A stretch of 64,000 bases of DNA from DASQHW01 sp038209365 (GCA_038209365.1 JBBQXS010000014.1:1-64000); one strand, 5' to 3'; positions 24,416 through 32,710 are shown, numbered from the stretch's first letter. Program-made: numbers and translations. The notes: generated by a model not told the origin, from the sequence alone.

Positions 24416-25126
24416 TTACGAGTTCGACCAGCCGTGCAGGCCGCATTCCATCTTGCCACGTCCGGTCCAGCGGCCCGAACGGGGGTCGTCGCCGGGCTTG
24501 ACCGGACGGGTGCACGGCCAGCACCCGATCGATGGGTAACCCTGGGCCGCGAGGGGGTGCTCGAGCAGGTCATGGTCGCGCTTGTAGGCCGCGATGTCGT
24601 CGTCGGTCCATGGCGCGAGCGGGTTCACCTTGACGATGCCGCGCCCGATGTCGAGGTGTGCGATGGGGGTCGTGGCACGGGTCGGCGACTCGACGCGCCG
24701 GAGGCCGGTCATCCAGGCTTGTTTGCCGGCGAGCGCGCGGGCGAGCGGTTCGACCTTGCGCATCGCGCAGCAGTCGTCTGGATCGGTTTGCCAGAGGTCG
24801 TCGGGCTCGACCAGTGGCTGCATCACCGTGAGGTTCAGGTCGTACCGTTCCTTGATCCGTTCGACGTACCAGAGCGTTTCCGCGAAGTGGTACTGCGTGT
24901 CGAGGAAGACGACCTCGATGTCCGGCGCGACCTTCGACGCGACGTCGACGATGACGCAGTCCTGAAACGAGGCGGCGAGCACGACACCGGTCCCGAACCG
25001 CTCCCATGCCCATTTGATCGCGGCCGACGCGGGCTTGTGCTCGAGCTCTGCGGACACCGCGGCGAGCTCGCCGAGATCGATGTCGAACAGTGGACGGCCG
25101 ACCTTCGTCGGATCGAGGAGGCTCAC
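24416..25126 (-). CDS. cysH: Assimilatory adenylyl-sulfate (APS) reductase CysH
   Basis: Reduces APS to sulfite and AMP. Seen: GTGVVLAASFQDCVIVDVA PP-loop region, VFLDTQYHFAETLWYVER, the first Cys pair DDCCAMRKVEPL, SPTRATTPI, WTDDDIAAYKRDHDL, the second pair SIGCWPCTRPV, and the catalytic Cys in GKMECGLHGW. The two CC/CxxC pairs ligate a [4Fe-4S] cluster and mark the APS rather than PAPS form, in line with the absence of APS kinase. 236 residues. GTG at 25126 overlaps the sir stop; an ATG at 25138 is an alternative. Confidence 0.95.
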   Translation of the reverse strand: MSLLDPTKVGRPLFDIDLGELAAVSAELEHKPASAAIKWAWERFGTGVVLAASFQDCVIVDVASKVAPDIEVVFLDTQYHFAETLWYVERIKERYDLNLTVMQPLVEPDDLWQTDPDDCCAMRKVEPLARALAGKQAWMTGLRRVESPTRATTPIAHLDIGRGIVKVNPLAPWTDDDIAAYKRDHDLLEHPLAAQGYPSIGCWPCTRPVKPGDDPRSGRWTGRGKMECGLHGWSNS

Positions 25127-26913
25127 GTTGCCGCGCATTCCCCGTCGCCGACGTCGGCGACGTAGGGGCCCGTCTCGTCGTAGTCGACGTAGAACTCGGG
25201 GCCGACATCGGGCGGAGGGAAGAAGTCGAGCTCCTTGAGCGAGTCGCCGACACCCTTCGCGCCGCCGGAGCGAGACAGCCACGTCGCGAACGACTCGCCG
25301 GCCTGTCGCTCGTCGTTGAACCGGCGCACGACGCGCACGACGGCCTCGGGCGCGCTCTTCGCCGGCACCTTCATCGCCTTGTCGCCGAACTCCACCTGCG
25401 TCTCGCCGAGGTGACCGCCGAGCAGCATCTGGTAGCCCGGCGCCGCGCGGCCGTGTGCGCGCCGCTCGAGCCCGAAGAACCCGATGTCACTCACGTGGTG
25501 CTGACCGCAACTGTTCGTGCAGCCGGAGATGTTCACGCGCACACCCGGTACCTCGGCCAGGCCCTCGTTCTCGAGTGCGTCGCCGATCGCGTCGGCAAGC
25601 CCGCGCGACTGTGTGACGGCGAGGTTGCACGTGTCGGCGCCGGGACAGCTCACGACGTCGCGGGCGAGCTCGGCGCCGGCTTCGGCCATACCGATGTCCG
25701 TGAGACGGTCGTACAGGCCGCGCAGGTCCGCTTCGTCGAGGTCGCGCAGCGCGAGGTTCTGGCGGTTCGTGATCCGGATGTCGAGACCGAAATCGCGCTG
25801 GATGTCGGCGAGCGCGCGGAACTGGTCGGCGGTGATGTCGCCGAGACGCGAGTACGCCACCGCGCTGATCGTGCCGCGCGCGACGCCGCGCACGACGTTG
25901 CACTCGACCCACCGCCCGAACGGATCGCTCGCAAGCAGCTTCACCGGCGCGAATGCTTGGCCGACCTTGGTGGCCTCCGGTGTGCCACCCGCGGGCTCGT
26001 CGCCTCGCTCGCGCACGATGTCGGGGATGCCGCCGGGCCAGTCGCGCGCGCCGCGCAGGAACTTGCGTTCCTTGAAGATGCGCTCACGGAGCTCCTCGAT
26101 GCCCATAGTGTCGACCAGCCACTTCATGCGGGCGCGGATCTTGTTGTCGCGGTTGCCGTAGTGGTCGAACGTCCGGAGGCACGCGTAGATCGTCGGCAGC
26201 AGCTCCTCGCGGGGTGTGAAGTCCTCGAGCGCCTGCGCGGGGTGCGGGTTGGCACCGAGACCGCCGGCGATGAACACGCGGAAGCCGGCTTCGCTCGCGC
26301 CGTCGGGCAACGTGCGGGTGGAAGCGACGACGCCGATGTCGTTGAACATCGCCTGGCCGCAGTCCGTCGCGCAGCCGGAGAAGTTGATCTTGAACTTGCG
26401 GGGCAGCCGCTGGCCGTACGGGTGGCGCAGTAGGAAGTCGGTGGTGGCCTGTGCCCAGGGCGTGATGTCGAGCACCTCTTGGGGGCAGGCGCCCGCGAGG
26501 TGGCAGCCCATGACGTTGCGCACCGTGTCGCCGCACGCTTCGCGCGACGTCATGCCGACCGAGGCCATCAGACGCAGGATCTCGGGTGTCTGCTCGAGCT
26601 GGATGAAGTGGAACTGCACGTTCTGGCGCGTCGTGAGGTGACCCCACCCGCGGGAGTACGTCTCGGAGATGTACGCGAACGTGTCGAGCTGTTCGGGGGT
26701 CACGCGGCCGTGCGGGATCTTGACGCGCAGCATCTGGTTGCGGCCGCCCTGGCGCTGGCCGTAGACGCCGTGGTTGAGGCGGAACACGCGGAACGTGTCC
26801 TCGTCGACGCGACCGTCGAGGTATTCGGCGGTGGTCCGTTCGTAGATGTCGAGCTCGTCGGCGATGACCGGTTCGAGAGGCCGGCTCGCCAGATCGCGGA
26901 CGTCGATCGCCAT
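25123..26913 (-). CDS. sir: Ferredoxin-dependent sulfite reductase (siroheme, [4Fe-4S])
   Basis: Six-electron reduction of sulfite to sulfide. Two nitrite/sulfite reductase ferredoxin half-domains and two 4Fe-4S/siroheme domains are visible: NVMGCHLAGACPQEVLDI and NFSGCATDCGQAMFNDIG in the first half, VVSCPGADTCNLAVTQSRG and NISGCTNSCGQHHVSDIGFF in the second, the latter supplying the cluster ligands. 596 residues. The ATG at 26913 has GGGAGCC upstream. Lead gene of the sir-cysH-cysD-cysN operon. Preceded by a predicted leaderless upstream ORF. Confidence 0.94.
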   Translation of the reverse strand: MAIDVRDLASRPLEPVIADELDIYERTTAEYLDGRVDEDTFRVFRLNHGVYGQRQGGRNQMLRVKIPHGRVTPEQLDTFAYISETYSRGWGHLTTRQNVQFHFIQLEQTPEILRLMASVGMTSREACGDTVRNVMGCHLAGACPQEVLDITPWAQATTDFLLRHPYGQRLPRKFKINFSGCATDCGQAMFNDIGVVASTRTLPDGASEAGFRVFIAGGLGANPHPAQALEDFTPREELLPTIYACLRTFDHYGNRDNKIRARMKWLVDTMGIEELRERIFKERKFLRGARDWPGGIPDIVRERGDEPAGGTPEATKVGQAFAPVKLLASDPFGRWVECNVVRGVARGTISAVAYSRLGDITADQFRALADIQRDFGLDIRITNRQNLALRDLDEADLRGLYDRLTDIGMAEAGAELARDVVSCPGADTCNLAVTQSRGLADAIGDALENEGLAEVPGVRVNISGCTNSCGQHHVSDIGFFGLERRAHGRAAPGYQMLLGGHLGETQVEFGDKAMKVPAKSAPEAVVRVVRRFNDERQAGESFATWLSRSGGAKGVGDSLKELDFFPPPDVGPEFYVDYDETGPYVADVGDGECAAT

Positions 26914-26974
26914 AAGGCGGCTCCCTGTCGCGGGGGCGGAGTGCGGGACTGACGGGGGGCTGGAGGCCGGGCCG

Positions 26975-27064
26975 TCAGCGCGTGCCGGCGCGACTGAGCT
27001 CGTCGTGCATCTCGTGGGGGGTCCGCCCCATCGAGATGCTCGCTGCACCGCGCGCCAAAATCAC
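26975..27064 (-). CDS. Predicted leaderless 29-codon upstream ORF of the sulfate assimilation operon
   Basis: A GTG at 27064 is preceded by exactly 6 nt and then TATACT, so the transcript should begin on this codon. The frame runs 29 codons to TGA at 26975-26977, 61 nt before sir. The peptide begins MILARGAASISMGRTPHEMH and contains no Cys. Leaderless upstream ORFs that control sulfur genes are known in mycobacteria, but those carry Cys runs. Coding is unproven; the rest of the 310-bp sir-proS intergenic region holds only the promoter and palindrome listed separately. Confidence 0.45.
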   Translation of the reverse strand: MILARGAASISMGRTPHEMHDELSRAGTR

Positions 27065-27070
27065 CGCGTC

Positions 27071-27099
27071 AGTATACGACGGATCCCGTCAAATGCCAG
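27071..27099 (-). promoter_or_regulatory. Promoter of the sir-cysHDN operon
   Basis: On the minus strand, CTGGCA (27094-27099) and TATACT (27071-27076) are spaced 17 bp. TATACT is a 5/6 match to the -10 consensus, the best -10 in this part of the window. The predicted start is 27064. Confidence 0.6.
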
Positions 27100-27105
27100 C
27101 GCCGA

Positions 27106-27125
27106 GGTCAGGAATATTTCTGACC
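27106..27125. promoter_or_regulatory. 20-bp near-perfect palindrome upstream of the sulfur operon
   Basis: GGTCAGGAATATTTCTGACC: 6-bp GC-rich arms and an AT core, with only one mismatched pair. Its centre is at about -52 from the predicted sir operon start and just upstream of the -35, the usual place for an activator. It is also 95 bp upstream of the proS start. The AATATT core is striking in this GC-rich DNA. Confidence 0.65.
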
Positions 27126-27209
27126 GTCCCGGTCGGTAATGTCAACCGATCCAGTGAAGATCGGCGCCCGTCGGCCCGGGAATCGCCCTGGGAGCCCGAG
27201 GGCGGCGAA

Positions 27210-27215
27210 TAGCCT
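27210..27215 (+). promoter_or_regulatory. -10-like box before proS
   Basis: TAGCCT ends 8 nt before the GTG at 27224. No Shine-Dalgarno sequence is seen, so a leaderless or near-leaderless proS mRNA is possible. Confidence 0.4.
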
Positions 27216-27223
27216 CCGCCTTC

Positions 27224-28921
27224 GTGAGGATGAGCGCGTTGTTCCTGCGCACACTGCGCGACGACCCGGCCGATGCCGAGGTCGACAGCCACCGGCTGCT
27301 CGTGCGGGCGGGCTACATCCGCAGGGTCGCGGCGGGCATCTACTCCTGGCTGCCCCTCGGCTATCGCGTCCTGCGCAAGGTCGAGCAGATCGTCCGGGAG
27401 GAGATGGACGAAGCGGGCGCGCAGGAGCTGCTGCTCCCGATCATCCAGCCGCTCGAGCTGTGGGAGCGGACCGGCCGCGACAAGGCGTACGGGCCGCTGA
27501 TGTTCCGGCTGGAGGATCGCAAGGAGACGGGCTACTGCCTGTCGCCGACGGCCGAGGAGGTGATCACGACCCTTGTGGCGCAGGAGTACGGCTCGTATCG
27601 CGACCTGCCGGTCAACCTCTACCAGATCAACTGGAAGTATCGCGACGAGCTGCGGCCGCGGTTCGGCCTGCTGCGCGGGCGCGAGTTCCTGATGAAGGAC
27701 GCGTACTCGTTCGACGTCGATCTCGACGGCCTCGAGCAGCGATACCGCGCAATGTTCGACGCGTACTCCCGCGTGTTCGAGCGGTGTGGGCTGACGTTTC
27801 GCGCCGTCGAGGCGCAGTCGGGTGAGATGGGTGGCTCGGGGAGCCGCGAGTTCATGGCGGTTGCCGCGGTCGGTGAGGACGACTTCGTGTGGTGCAAGAA
27901 CTGCGACTACGCGGCGAACGTCGAAGCCGCGCGGCGCGACCACTCCTGGCATCACACCGAGGTGCCCGCCGTCGACGCACCACCGATGTCGGAAGTCCAC
28001 ACGCCCGACCTGCCCGGCATCGCCGGCGTTGCCGAGTTTCTGCATCTCGAGCCCTCGACGCTCCTGAAGACGATCGTGTTCGACTCCGACGGCAAGCTCG
28101 GACTCGCCCTCGTACCCGGCGATCGCGAAGTCAACGTGTACGCGCTGGAGGCGGCGCTCGCACCCAGGCCCGTGCGACTGTTCGGTGACGAGGACTTCGA
28201 CGCGCACCCGGAGCTTCCGAAGGGCTACATCGGGCCGCACTTCCCCGGTGCCGACATCGTGGTGGCCGATCCGTCGGTGCGTGGGGAGCGCGGCTGGGTT
28301 ACCGGTGCGAACCGAATCGATCATCACGCGCGCGACGCCGTGCTCGGGCGCGACTTCGAAGTCGACGTGTGGGCTGACATCGTGACGATCGTCACCGGCG
28401 ATCGCTGCCCGAAGTGCGGTCACGAGCTCTCCGTCGACCGCGGGATCGAAGTCGGCCACGTGTTCCAGCTCGGGACGAAGTACAGCGAGGTGCTCGACGC
28501 GCGTTACACCGACGAGCACGGTGCGCAACATCCGATGGTGATGGGTTGCTACGGCCTCGGCATCACGCGCACGGTCGCGGCCATCGCCGAGGAGCACCAC
28601 GACGACCACGGCCTGTCGTGGCCGGCGGTCGTCGCGCCCTACGACCTGCATCTGATCGTGGTGCCGGGCCGCGGCGAGCAAGCACCGGCGGTGATCGCGG
28701 AGGCCGACCGGGTGTACGACGCGTTGCGGGCGACCGGCCGCGAGGTGCTCTACGACGACCGCGACGTGAGCCCGGGCGTGAAGTTCGCAGACGCCGACCT
28801 GCTCGGCGTACCGGTGCAGATGATCGTCGGCGCCAAAGGTGTGGCGCGGGGCGTCATCGAGCGCAAGATTCGTGCAACGGGTGCGCGTGACGAACTGCCA
28901 CTGGACGACCCGTCGTCGTGA
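27224..28921 (+). CDS. proS: Prolyl-tRNA synthetase, bacterial type with editing insertion
   Basis: Charges tRNA-Pro. Seen: MSALFLRTLRDDPADAEVDS start, motif 1 region RRVAAGIYSWLPLGYRVLRK, motif 2 YQINWKYRDELRPRFGLLRG with REFLMKDAYSFD, the INS editing domain (about residues 225-400), motif 3 MGCYGLGITRTVAAIAEEHHD, and an anticodon-binding domain. A CxxC pair (CPKCG) lies inside the insertion region. 565 residues. GTG 27224 or ATG 27230 may be used. The 3' end overlaps a minus-strand gene by 68 bp. Confidence 0.96.
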   Translation: MRMSALFLRTLRDDPADAEVDSHRLLVRAGYIRRVAAGIYSWLPLGYRVLRKVEQIVREEMDEAGAQELLLPIIQPLELWERTGRDKAYGPLMFRLEDRKETGYCLSPTAEEVITTLVAQEYGSYRDLPVNLYQINWKYRDELRPRFGLLRGREFLMKDAYSFDVDLDGLEQRYRAMFDAYSRVFERCGLTFRAVEAQSGEMGGSGSREFMAVAAVGEDDFVWCKNCDYAANVEAARRDHSWHHTEVPAVDAPPMSEVHTPDLPGIAGVAEFLHLEPSTLLKTIVFDSDGKLGLALVPGDREVNVYALEAALAPRPVRLFGDEDFDAHPELPKGYIGPHFPGADIVVADPSVRGERGWVTGANRIDHHARDAVLGRDFEVDVWADIVTIVTGDRCPKCGHELSVDRGIEVGHVFQLGTKYSEVLDARYTDEHGAQHPMVMGCYGLGITRTVAAIAEEHHDDHGLSWPAVVAPYDLHLIVVPGRGEQAPAVIAEADRVYDALRATGREVLYDDRDVSPGVKFADADLLGVPVQMIVGAKGVARGVIERKIRATGARDELPLDDPSS

Positions 28922-29162
28922 CGAGCGCGGTCGTCGCGGTGAGCGGGTAGCACTGCACATGCCCGAATGCGCCGGTGCGCGGGCAGCACACCATGCCGGG
29001 GAGCGCCCGCGCCCACGTACGACGCGCACCGTCGGGGTCGAGGCCGACGCCGACGCGCGCGTGCGCCGTGGCGAGGTCGAGCGCCGCGTCGACGGCCGCC
29101 GTCACGTCGGGGAACTCGAGCATCTTGTCGCCGGTGCACACGAAGGTGCTCGTCCGAGTCAC
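28854..29162 (-). CDS. Uncharacterised 102-residue Cys-containing protein
   Basis: Not recognised. The GTG start overlaps the preceding gene's stop (GTGA), which supports translation. The product contains TFVCTGDKMLEFPDVTAAVD, an Ala-rich helix, GMVCCPRTGAFGHVQCYPL and HESCAR, giving five Cys in 102 residues. No signal peptide or membrane segment is visible. It is third in a unit with a PspC/LiaF-like protein and a two-helix membrane protein, suggesting a role in the same envelope-related process. The last 68 bp overlap the end of proS on the other strand. Confidence 0.55.
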   Translation of the reverse strand: MTRTSTFVCTGDKMLEFPDVTAAVDAALDLATAHARVGVGLDPDGARRTWARALPGMVCCPRTGAFGHVQCYPLTATTALVTTTGRPVAVRHAHPLHESCAR

Positions 29163-29413
29163 GGCTGACCGATCGCGGGCTCGGACTCGGACTCGGTTCC
29201 GGTCTCGACGTCGGCGTCGAGGTCGGGTGCCTGCGGTCGGCGCAGCAGCGTGGCCGCGAGCGCGATGCCTCCCAGCACCACGAAGCCGATCGCGCTCACC
29301 CACGCGGGATCGACGGCACGGCCCGTCGCCTCGTGCACCAGGAACGCGCTGCCGGTTGCACCGAAGGCGAGGCCCAGGAGCAACGCCAGCATGTCGGTTG
29401 AATGCCGTTTCAT
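29159..29413 (-). CDS. Small two-helix membrane protein in PspC locus
   Basis: 84 residues: a short basic start (MKRHST), two hydrophobic helices (DMLALLLGLAFGATGSAFLV and AWVSAIGFVVLGGIALAATL), then an acidic cytoplasmic tail. No family recognised. Overlaps the PspC/LiaF-like gene by ATGA and the next gene by GTGA, so it belongs to the same operon. Probably an accessory membrane protein; the function is unknown. Confidence 0.7.
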   Translation of the reverse strand: MKRHSTDMLALLLGLAFGATGSAFLVHEATGRAVDPAWVSAIGFVVLGGIALAATLLRRPQAPDLDADVETGTESESEPAIGQP

Positions 29414-30714
29414 CCGGACGCTCCGATCAACGTCTCGACCCCGCCGGGCTGGAAACGATGCACGTCGACCTCGCCGGCGCCGACCCGCAGCTTCAGGTGC
29501 AGCACGCCACCGGTCCCCGCGTCATCCTCGACCGTACGGCGGGCATCTCGATGCCAGCCGTCGTAATGGCGACCGAACAGCAACAGCGATCCGGCGCCCG
29601 TGTGCGCGTCGACCTCGATGCGCGCCGAGCTCGGGACTCTCACCTCGAGGCGGCCGATGCCGACCGACGCATTGACGTCGACGGTCTCGCCGGGCTGCGG
29701 CGCGACGTCACGGAGATCGAGATACATGTGCCCGATCGCCAGCTCGTACTTGCCGAGCACGTCTGCCACCTGGGCGGGCCGGTAACGCTCCTCGCCGACG
29801 CCGCCGCGGAGCGGCACGTCGATCGTGCTCGAGACTGCCGTTGCCGCCACGAGCAGCAATCCGACGAAGATCAGGCCATGGGCGCGGCCGACCCAGGCCG
29901 ACAACACGAGGACTGCGCCGACCGCGCACGTCGCGATCGCGAAAGCGACCGTCAGGTTGAGCTCGATGACCTCGAGTGCCTGCAGCAAGCTCGTGATGCC
30001 GGCCGCGACCAGCAACAAGCTGAGCGTGAGCGGCGTGAGGAACGGGCGCGGTCTGCGTGCCCGCCGTTCCCGGCGATGCGCGCGACGCGCGTCGTGGATC
30101 GTCGGCCAGGGGGCGGTCTGCGTCCATGCGCTGATCGGTTCCGCCACCGGTGAAATGCCCTCGGTCGGTTGCGCCGGTGGGATCTCGGGCCCCGGCTCGC
30201 CTGTAGTGGTGGTCGAGATCGCGGTAGCGAGTCCGGGTGCCGGCCCGGCGCCGGCCGGCGGCGGTTCCGGGACGGTCGGGCGCCCGGGGCGGCGGAGCAC
30301 GAGGACTGCGATGCCGCCGCCGATGAGGAAGAGCGGGCCGACGAAGCGGCTGCCGATGCGCAGCCCGTCCGGCAGGAGATGGTTGGCCACGATGAGCGCG
30401 CCGACACCGATGAGCGCGAGCCCGAGCAGCAAGCCGATGTCGCGCGGACGCTCGTCGGCGGCGCTTCCGTCGTCGGGCCGGATCGCGATCCACGCCACGA
30501 CATAGGCGGGAATACCGATCCACGCGATCGCCGCGATGATCCAGAGCACCCGCACGAGGGTGACGTCGATGCCGTAGGTGCGCGCGACGCCGGCCGCGAC
30601 GCCGCCGAGCACACGGTTGGCCCGGTCGCGCCGTAGCTGCAGCCGGGGGGGATGCGGCGGGAGCTGCGGCGGACCGGGCGGCACGGGCGGAGCGGGGAAA
30701 GCGGGCGCGTCCAT
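29410..30714 (-). CDS. PspC-domain membrane protein with LiaF-like C-terminal domain
   Basis: 434 residues. After a Pro-rich start, a PspC domain (RDRANRVLGGVAAGVARTYG, LVRVLWIIAAIAWIGIPAYV), two more helices, a variable Pro/Thr linker, a second membrane block (residues about 230-290), and a C-terminal beta-rich domain resembling the LiaF/cell-wall-active antibiotic response fold (LGKYELAIGHMYLDLRDV, VDVNASVGIGRLEVRVP, GVLHLKLRVGAGEVDVHRFQ). LiaF proteins restrain LiaS-type kinases in Firmicutes. The divergent kinase-regulator pair here also carries a PspC domain, so a negative regulator or sensor role is likely by inference. Confidence 0.85.
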   Translation of the reverse strand: MDAPAFPAPPVPPGPPQLPPHPPRLQLRRDRANRVLGGVAAGVARTYGIDVTLVRVLWIIAAIAWIGIPAYVVAWIAIRPDDGSAADERPRDIGLLLGLALIGVGALIVANHLLPDGLRIGSRFVGPLFLIGGGIAVLVLRRPGRPTVPEPPPAGAGPAPGLATAISTTTTGEPGPEIPPAQPTEGISPVAEPISAWTQTAPWPTIHDARRAHRRERRARRPRPFLTPLTLSLLLVAAGITSLLQALEVIELNLTVAFAIATCAVGAVLVLSAWVGRAHGLIFVGLLLVAATAVSSTIDVPLRGGVGEERYRPAQVADVLGKYELAIGHMYLDLRDVAPQPGETVDVNASVGIGRLEVRVPSSARIEVDAHTGAGSLLLFGRHYDGWHRDARRTVEDDAGTGGVLHLKLRVGAGEVDVHRFQPGGVETLIGASG

Positions 30715-30756
30715 GGCCGTGAGCGTGCGCCGACCGCTCGCGTCCCGCTATCGGGA

Positions 30757-30791
30757 ATGTCCCCGAGGCGCGCCCGGATGTCCCCGAGGCG
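30757..30791. promoter_or_regulatory. 14-bp direct repeats at 21-bp spacing between divergent PspC genes
   Basis: ATGTCCCCGAGGCG at 30757-30770 and again at 30778-30791, exactly two helical turns apart, in the 98-bp divergent intergenic region. NarL/LiaR-type regulators bind tandem sites on one face of DNA. The first copy is also within a GGGA-ATG-TCCC inverted repeat. This is a good candidate operator for the regulator encoded at 32072. Confidence 0.65.
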
Positions 30792-30812
30792 TCCCGGCGC
30801 GATCATCGTTCC

Positions 30813-32075
30813 GTGCCCGAACGCTTCCACCTTTCTCGCGCGGATGTCGCCCGGCCCGCGGAGGGACGCGTCGTCGCGGGTGTCGCGGCGGGGCTTGCGA
30901 ACACGTTCGGGCTCGAGGCGAACGTCGTGCGGTGCGGGTTCGTCGTCCTGACGATCGCGAGCGGCTTCGGCGTGCTGTGCTACGTCGTCGCCTGGGCGCT
31001 CATGCCCGACGCCCGCGGCCCGGCCGATCCCGAGCGCCCGCGCGATGCCGATGTCGTGTCGACGATCGCGTTCGGCGCGGTCGTGTTCGGGGGGCTGCTG
31101 CTCGTTCGCTCGGTGGGGCTCTGGCCCGGCGACGTGATCGTGTGGCCGCTCGCGGCGGCGATGGCGGGCCTCGCGCTGCTCGCCATGCGGACGGGTACCG
31201 CGACGCCCGGGGCCGAGCTGCCGGCGTGGCCGATCCTGCGGCGGCTTCCACCCGACGCGGCCGATGCCCTCGCGGTGCTCGTCGGCACGCGGCGCGGCGC
31301 GCTGGCTCGGGTGATCGCGGGCGGTGCATGCGTCGCAACGGGAGTCGTCGCGTTCATCATCACTGCGGACTCGTGGAGCGCCCTGCGCGGGGCGTTCGTC
31401 GCCTCGATAGCGGTGCTCGTCGGCATCGCGCTCCTGATCGGGCCCGGACTGTCACGGCTCGCGCATGCGCTCGTCGACGAGAAGCGCGAGCGCATTCGCG
31501 CCGACGAGCGCGCCGAGGTCGCCGCGCACTTGCACGACTCGGTATTGCAGACGCTCGCGCTCGTGCAACGGCGAGCGAACGACCCTCGTGAGGTCGTGCG
31601 CCTCGCGCGCTTGCAGGAGCGCGAGCTGCGAAGCTGGCTGCTGGGCGGCGGCGCGCCGCCCGATACCGAGGGTTCGACGTCGTTGGGTGTCGCCCTCGAG
31701 GAGGTCGCCGCTTCCGTCGAAGTCGAACGCGGCGTCCCGGTCGAAGTGGTGCGCGTACGTGATTGCCCACTCGACGGAATGGACGCGTTGGTGCTCGCGG
31801 CTCGGGAGGCCATCGTCAACGCCGCCCAACATGCCGGCGCGCCGAGTGTGTCGGTGTATCTCGAAGTCGAACCCGAGGGAGCAACGATCTTCGTGCGTGA
31901 TCGGGGGATCGGCTTCGAGCTCGGAAACGTTCCCGACGACCGCGGCGGCATCACGAACTCCATCGTCGGCCGTATGACGCGCGCGGGTGGACAGGCGACG
32001 GTGCGATCGACCCCGGGCGAGGGGACCGAGGTGGAGCTCGTACTTCCGCGCGCCCGGGTCGTCGAGACCACATGA
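30813..32075 (+). CDS. PspC-domain fused sensor histidine kinase (NarL-system type)
   Basis: 420 residues. An N-terminal PspC domain (EGRVVAGVAAGLANTFGLEA, GFGVLCYVVAWALMPDARGP) is followed by further helices (to about residue 215), a HisKA_3 dimerisation domain with the phospho-acceptor in EVAAHLHDSVLQTLALVQRR (around residue 238) and an HATPase domain (LVLAAREAIVNAAQHAG, IFVRDRGIGFEL, STPGEGTEVELVLP). Such fusions occur in Actinobacteria and are thought to sense envelope state. GATCAT ends 6 nt before the GTG, so it may be leaderless. ATGA overlap with the response regulator. Confidence 0.92.
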   Translation: MPERFHLSRADVARPAEGRVVAGVAAGLANTFGLEANVVRCGFVVLTIASGFGVLCYVVAWALMPDARGPADPERPRDADVVSTIAFGAVVFGGLLLVRSVGLWPGDVIVWPLAAAMAGLALLAMRTGTATPGAELPAWPILRRLPPDAADALAVLVGTRRGALARVIAGGACVATGVVAFIITADSWSALRGAFVASIAVLVGIALLIGPGLSRLAHALVDEKRERIRADERAEVAAHLHDSVLQTLALVQRRANDPREVVRLARLQERELRSWLLGGGAPPDTEGSTSLGVALEEVAASVEVERGVPVEVVRVRDCPLDGMDALVLAAREAIVNAAQHAGAPSVSVYLEVEPEGATIFVRDRGIGFELGNVPDDRGGITNSIVGRMTRAGGQATVRSTPGEGTEVELVLPRARVVETT

Positions 32076-32710
32076 GCCGCGCGACGGTCTTCCTCGTCGA
32101 CGACCACCAGCTCTTTCTCTCGGGCGTGCGCGCCGAGCTCGGTGACGCGGTCGACGTCGTCGGTGCCGCGTCCGACGTCGATGCCGCGATCGAGATGATC
32201 CGAGAGCGGGTCCCGGACGTCGTGCTCGTCGACGTGCACATGCCCGCCGGCGGCGGCGCCCGTGTGATCCGAGAGATCGGCGCTTCCCACCCGGACGTGC
32301 GATTCCTCGCCTTGTCGGTGAGCGATGCACCCGAAGACGTGATCGCCACCATCCGCGTGGGCGCACGCGGATACGTGACGAAGACGATCGGGCCGGCAGA
32401 CCTTGTCGACGCGATCCTGCGCGTGCGCGAAGGCGACGCGGTGTTCTCGCCACGGCTGGCGGGATTCGTGCTGGACGCGTTCGCCGGCGCGGCGCCTCCC
32501 GCGGCCGATCCCGAGCTCGAGCAACTGACGCCACGCGAACGCGAGGTGCTGCGGCTGATCGCCCGCGGCTACGCGTACAAGGAGGTCGCACGGGACCTCG
32601 GTATCTCGGTGAAGACCGTCGAGACCCACGTGTCATCGGTCCTGCGCAAGCTGCAGCTCTCGAGCCGCCACCAGCTGGCCCGCTGGGCGTCCGATCGACG
32701 ACTCATCTAG
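32072..32710 (+). CDS. NarL/LiaR-type response regulator
   Basis: 212 residues. Receiver domain with VFLVDDHQLFLSGVRAEL, phospho-acceptor Asp in PDVVLVDVHMPAGGG (about residue 54) and the conserved Lys in GARGYVTKTI. The C-terminal LuxR-type HTH is LTPREREVLRLIARGYAYKE, VARDLGISVKTVETHVSSVL. Translationally coupled to the PspC kinase. Likely binds the direct repeat at 30757-30791. Confidence 0.94.
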   Translation: MSRATVFLVDDHQLFLSGVRAELGDAVDVVGAASDVDAAIEMIRERVPDVVLVDVHMPAGGGARVIREIGASHPDVRFLALSVSDAPEDVIATIRVGARGYVTKTIGPADLVDAILRVREGDAVFSPRLAGFVLDAFAGAAPPAADPELEQLTPREREVLRLIARGYAYKEVARDLGISVKTVETHVSSVLRKLQLSSRHQLARWASDRRLI

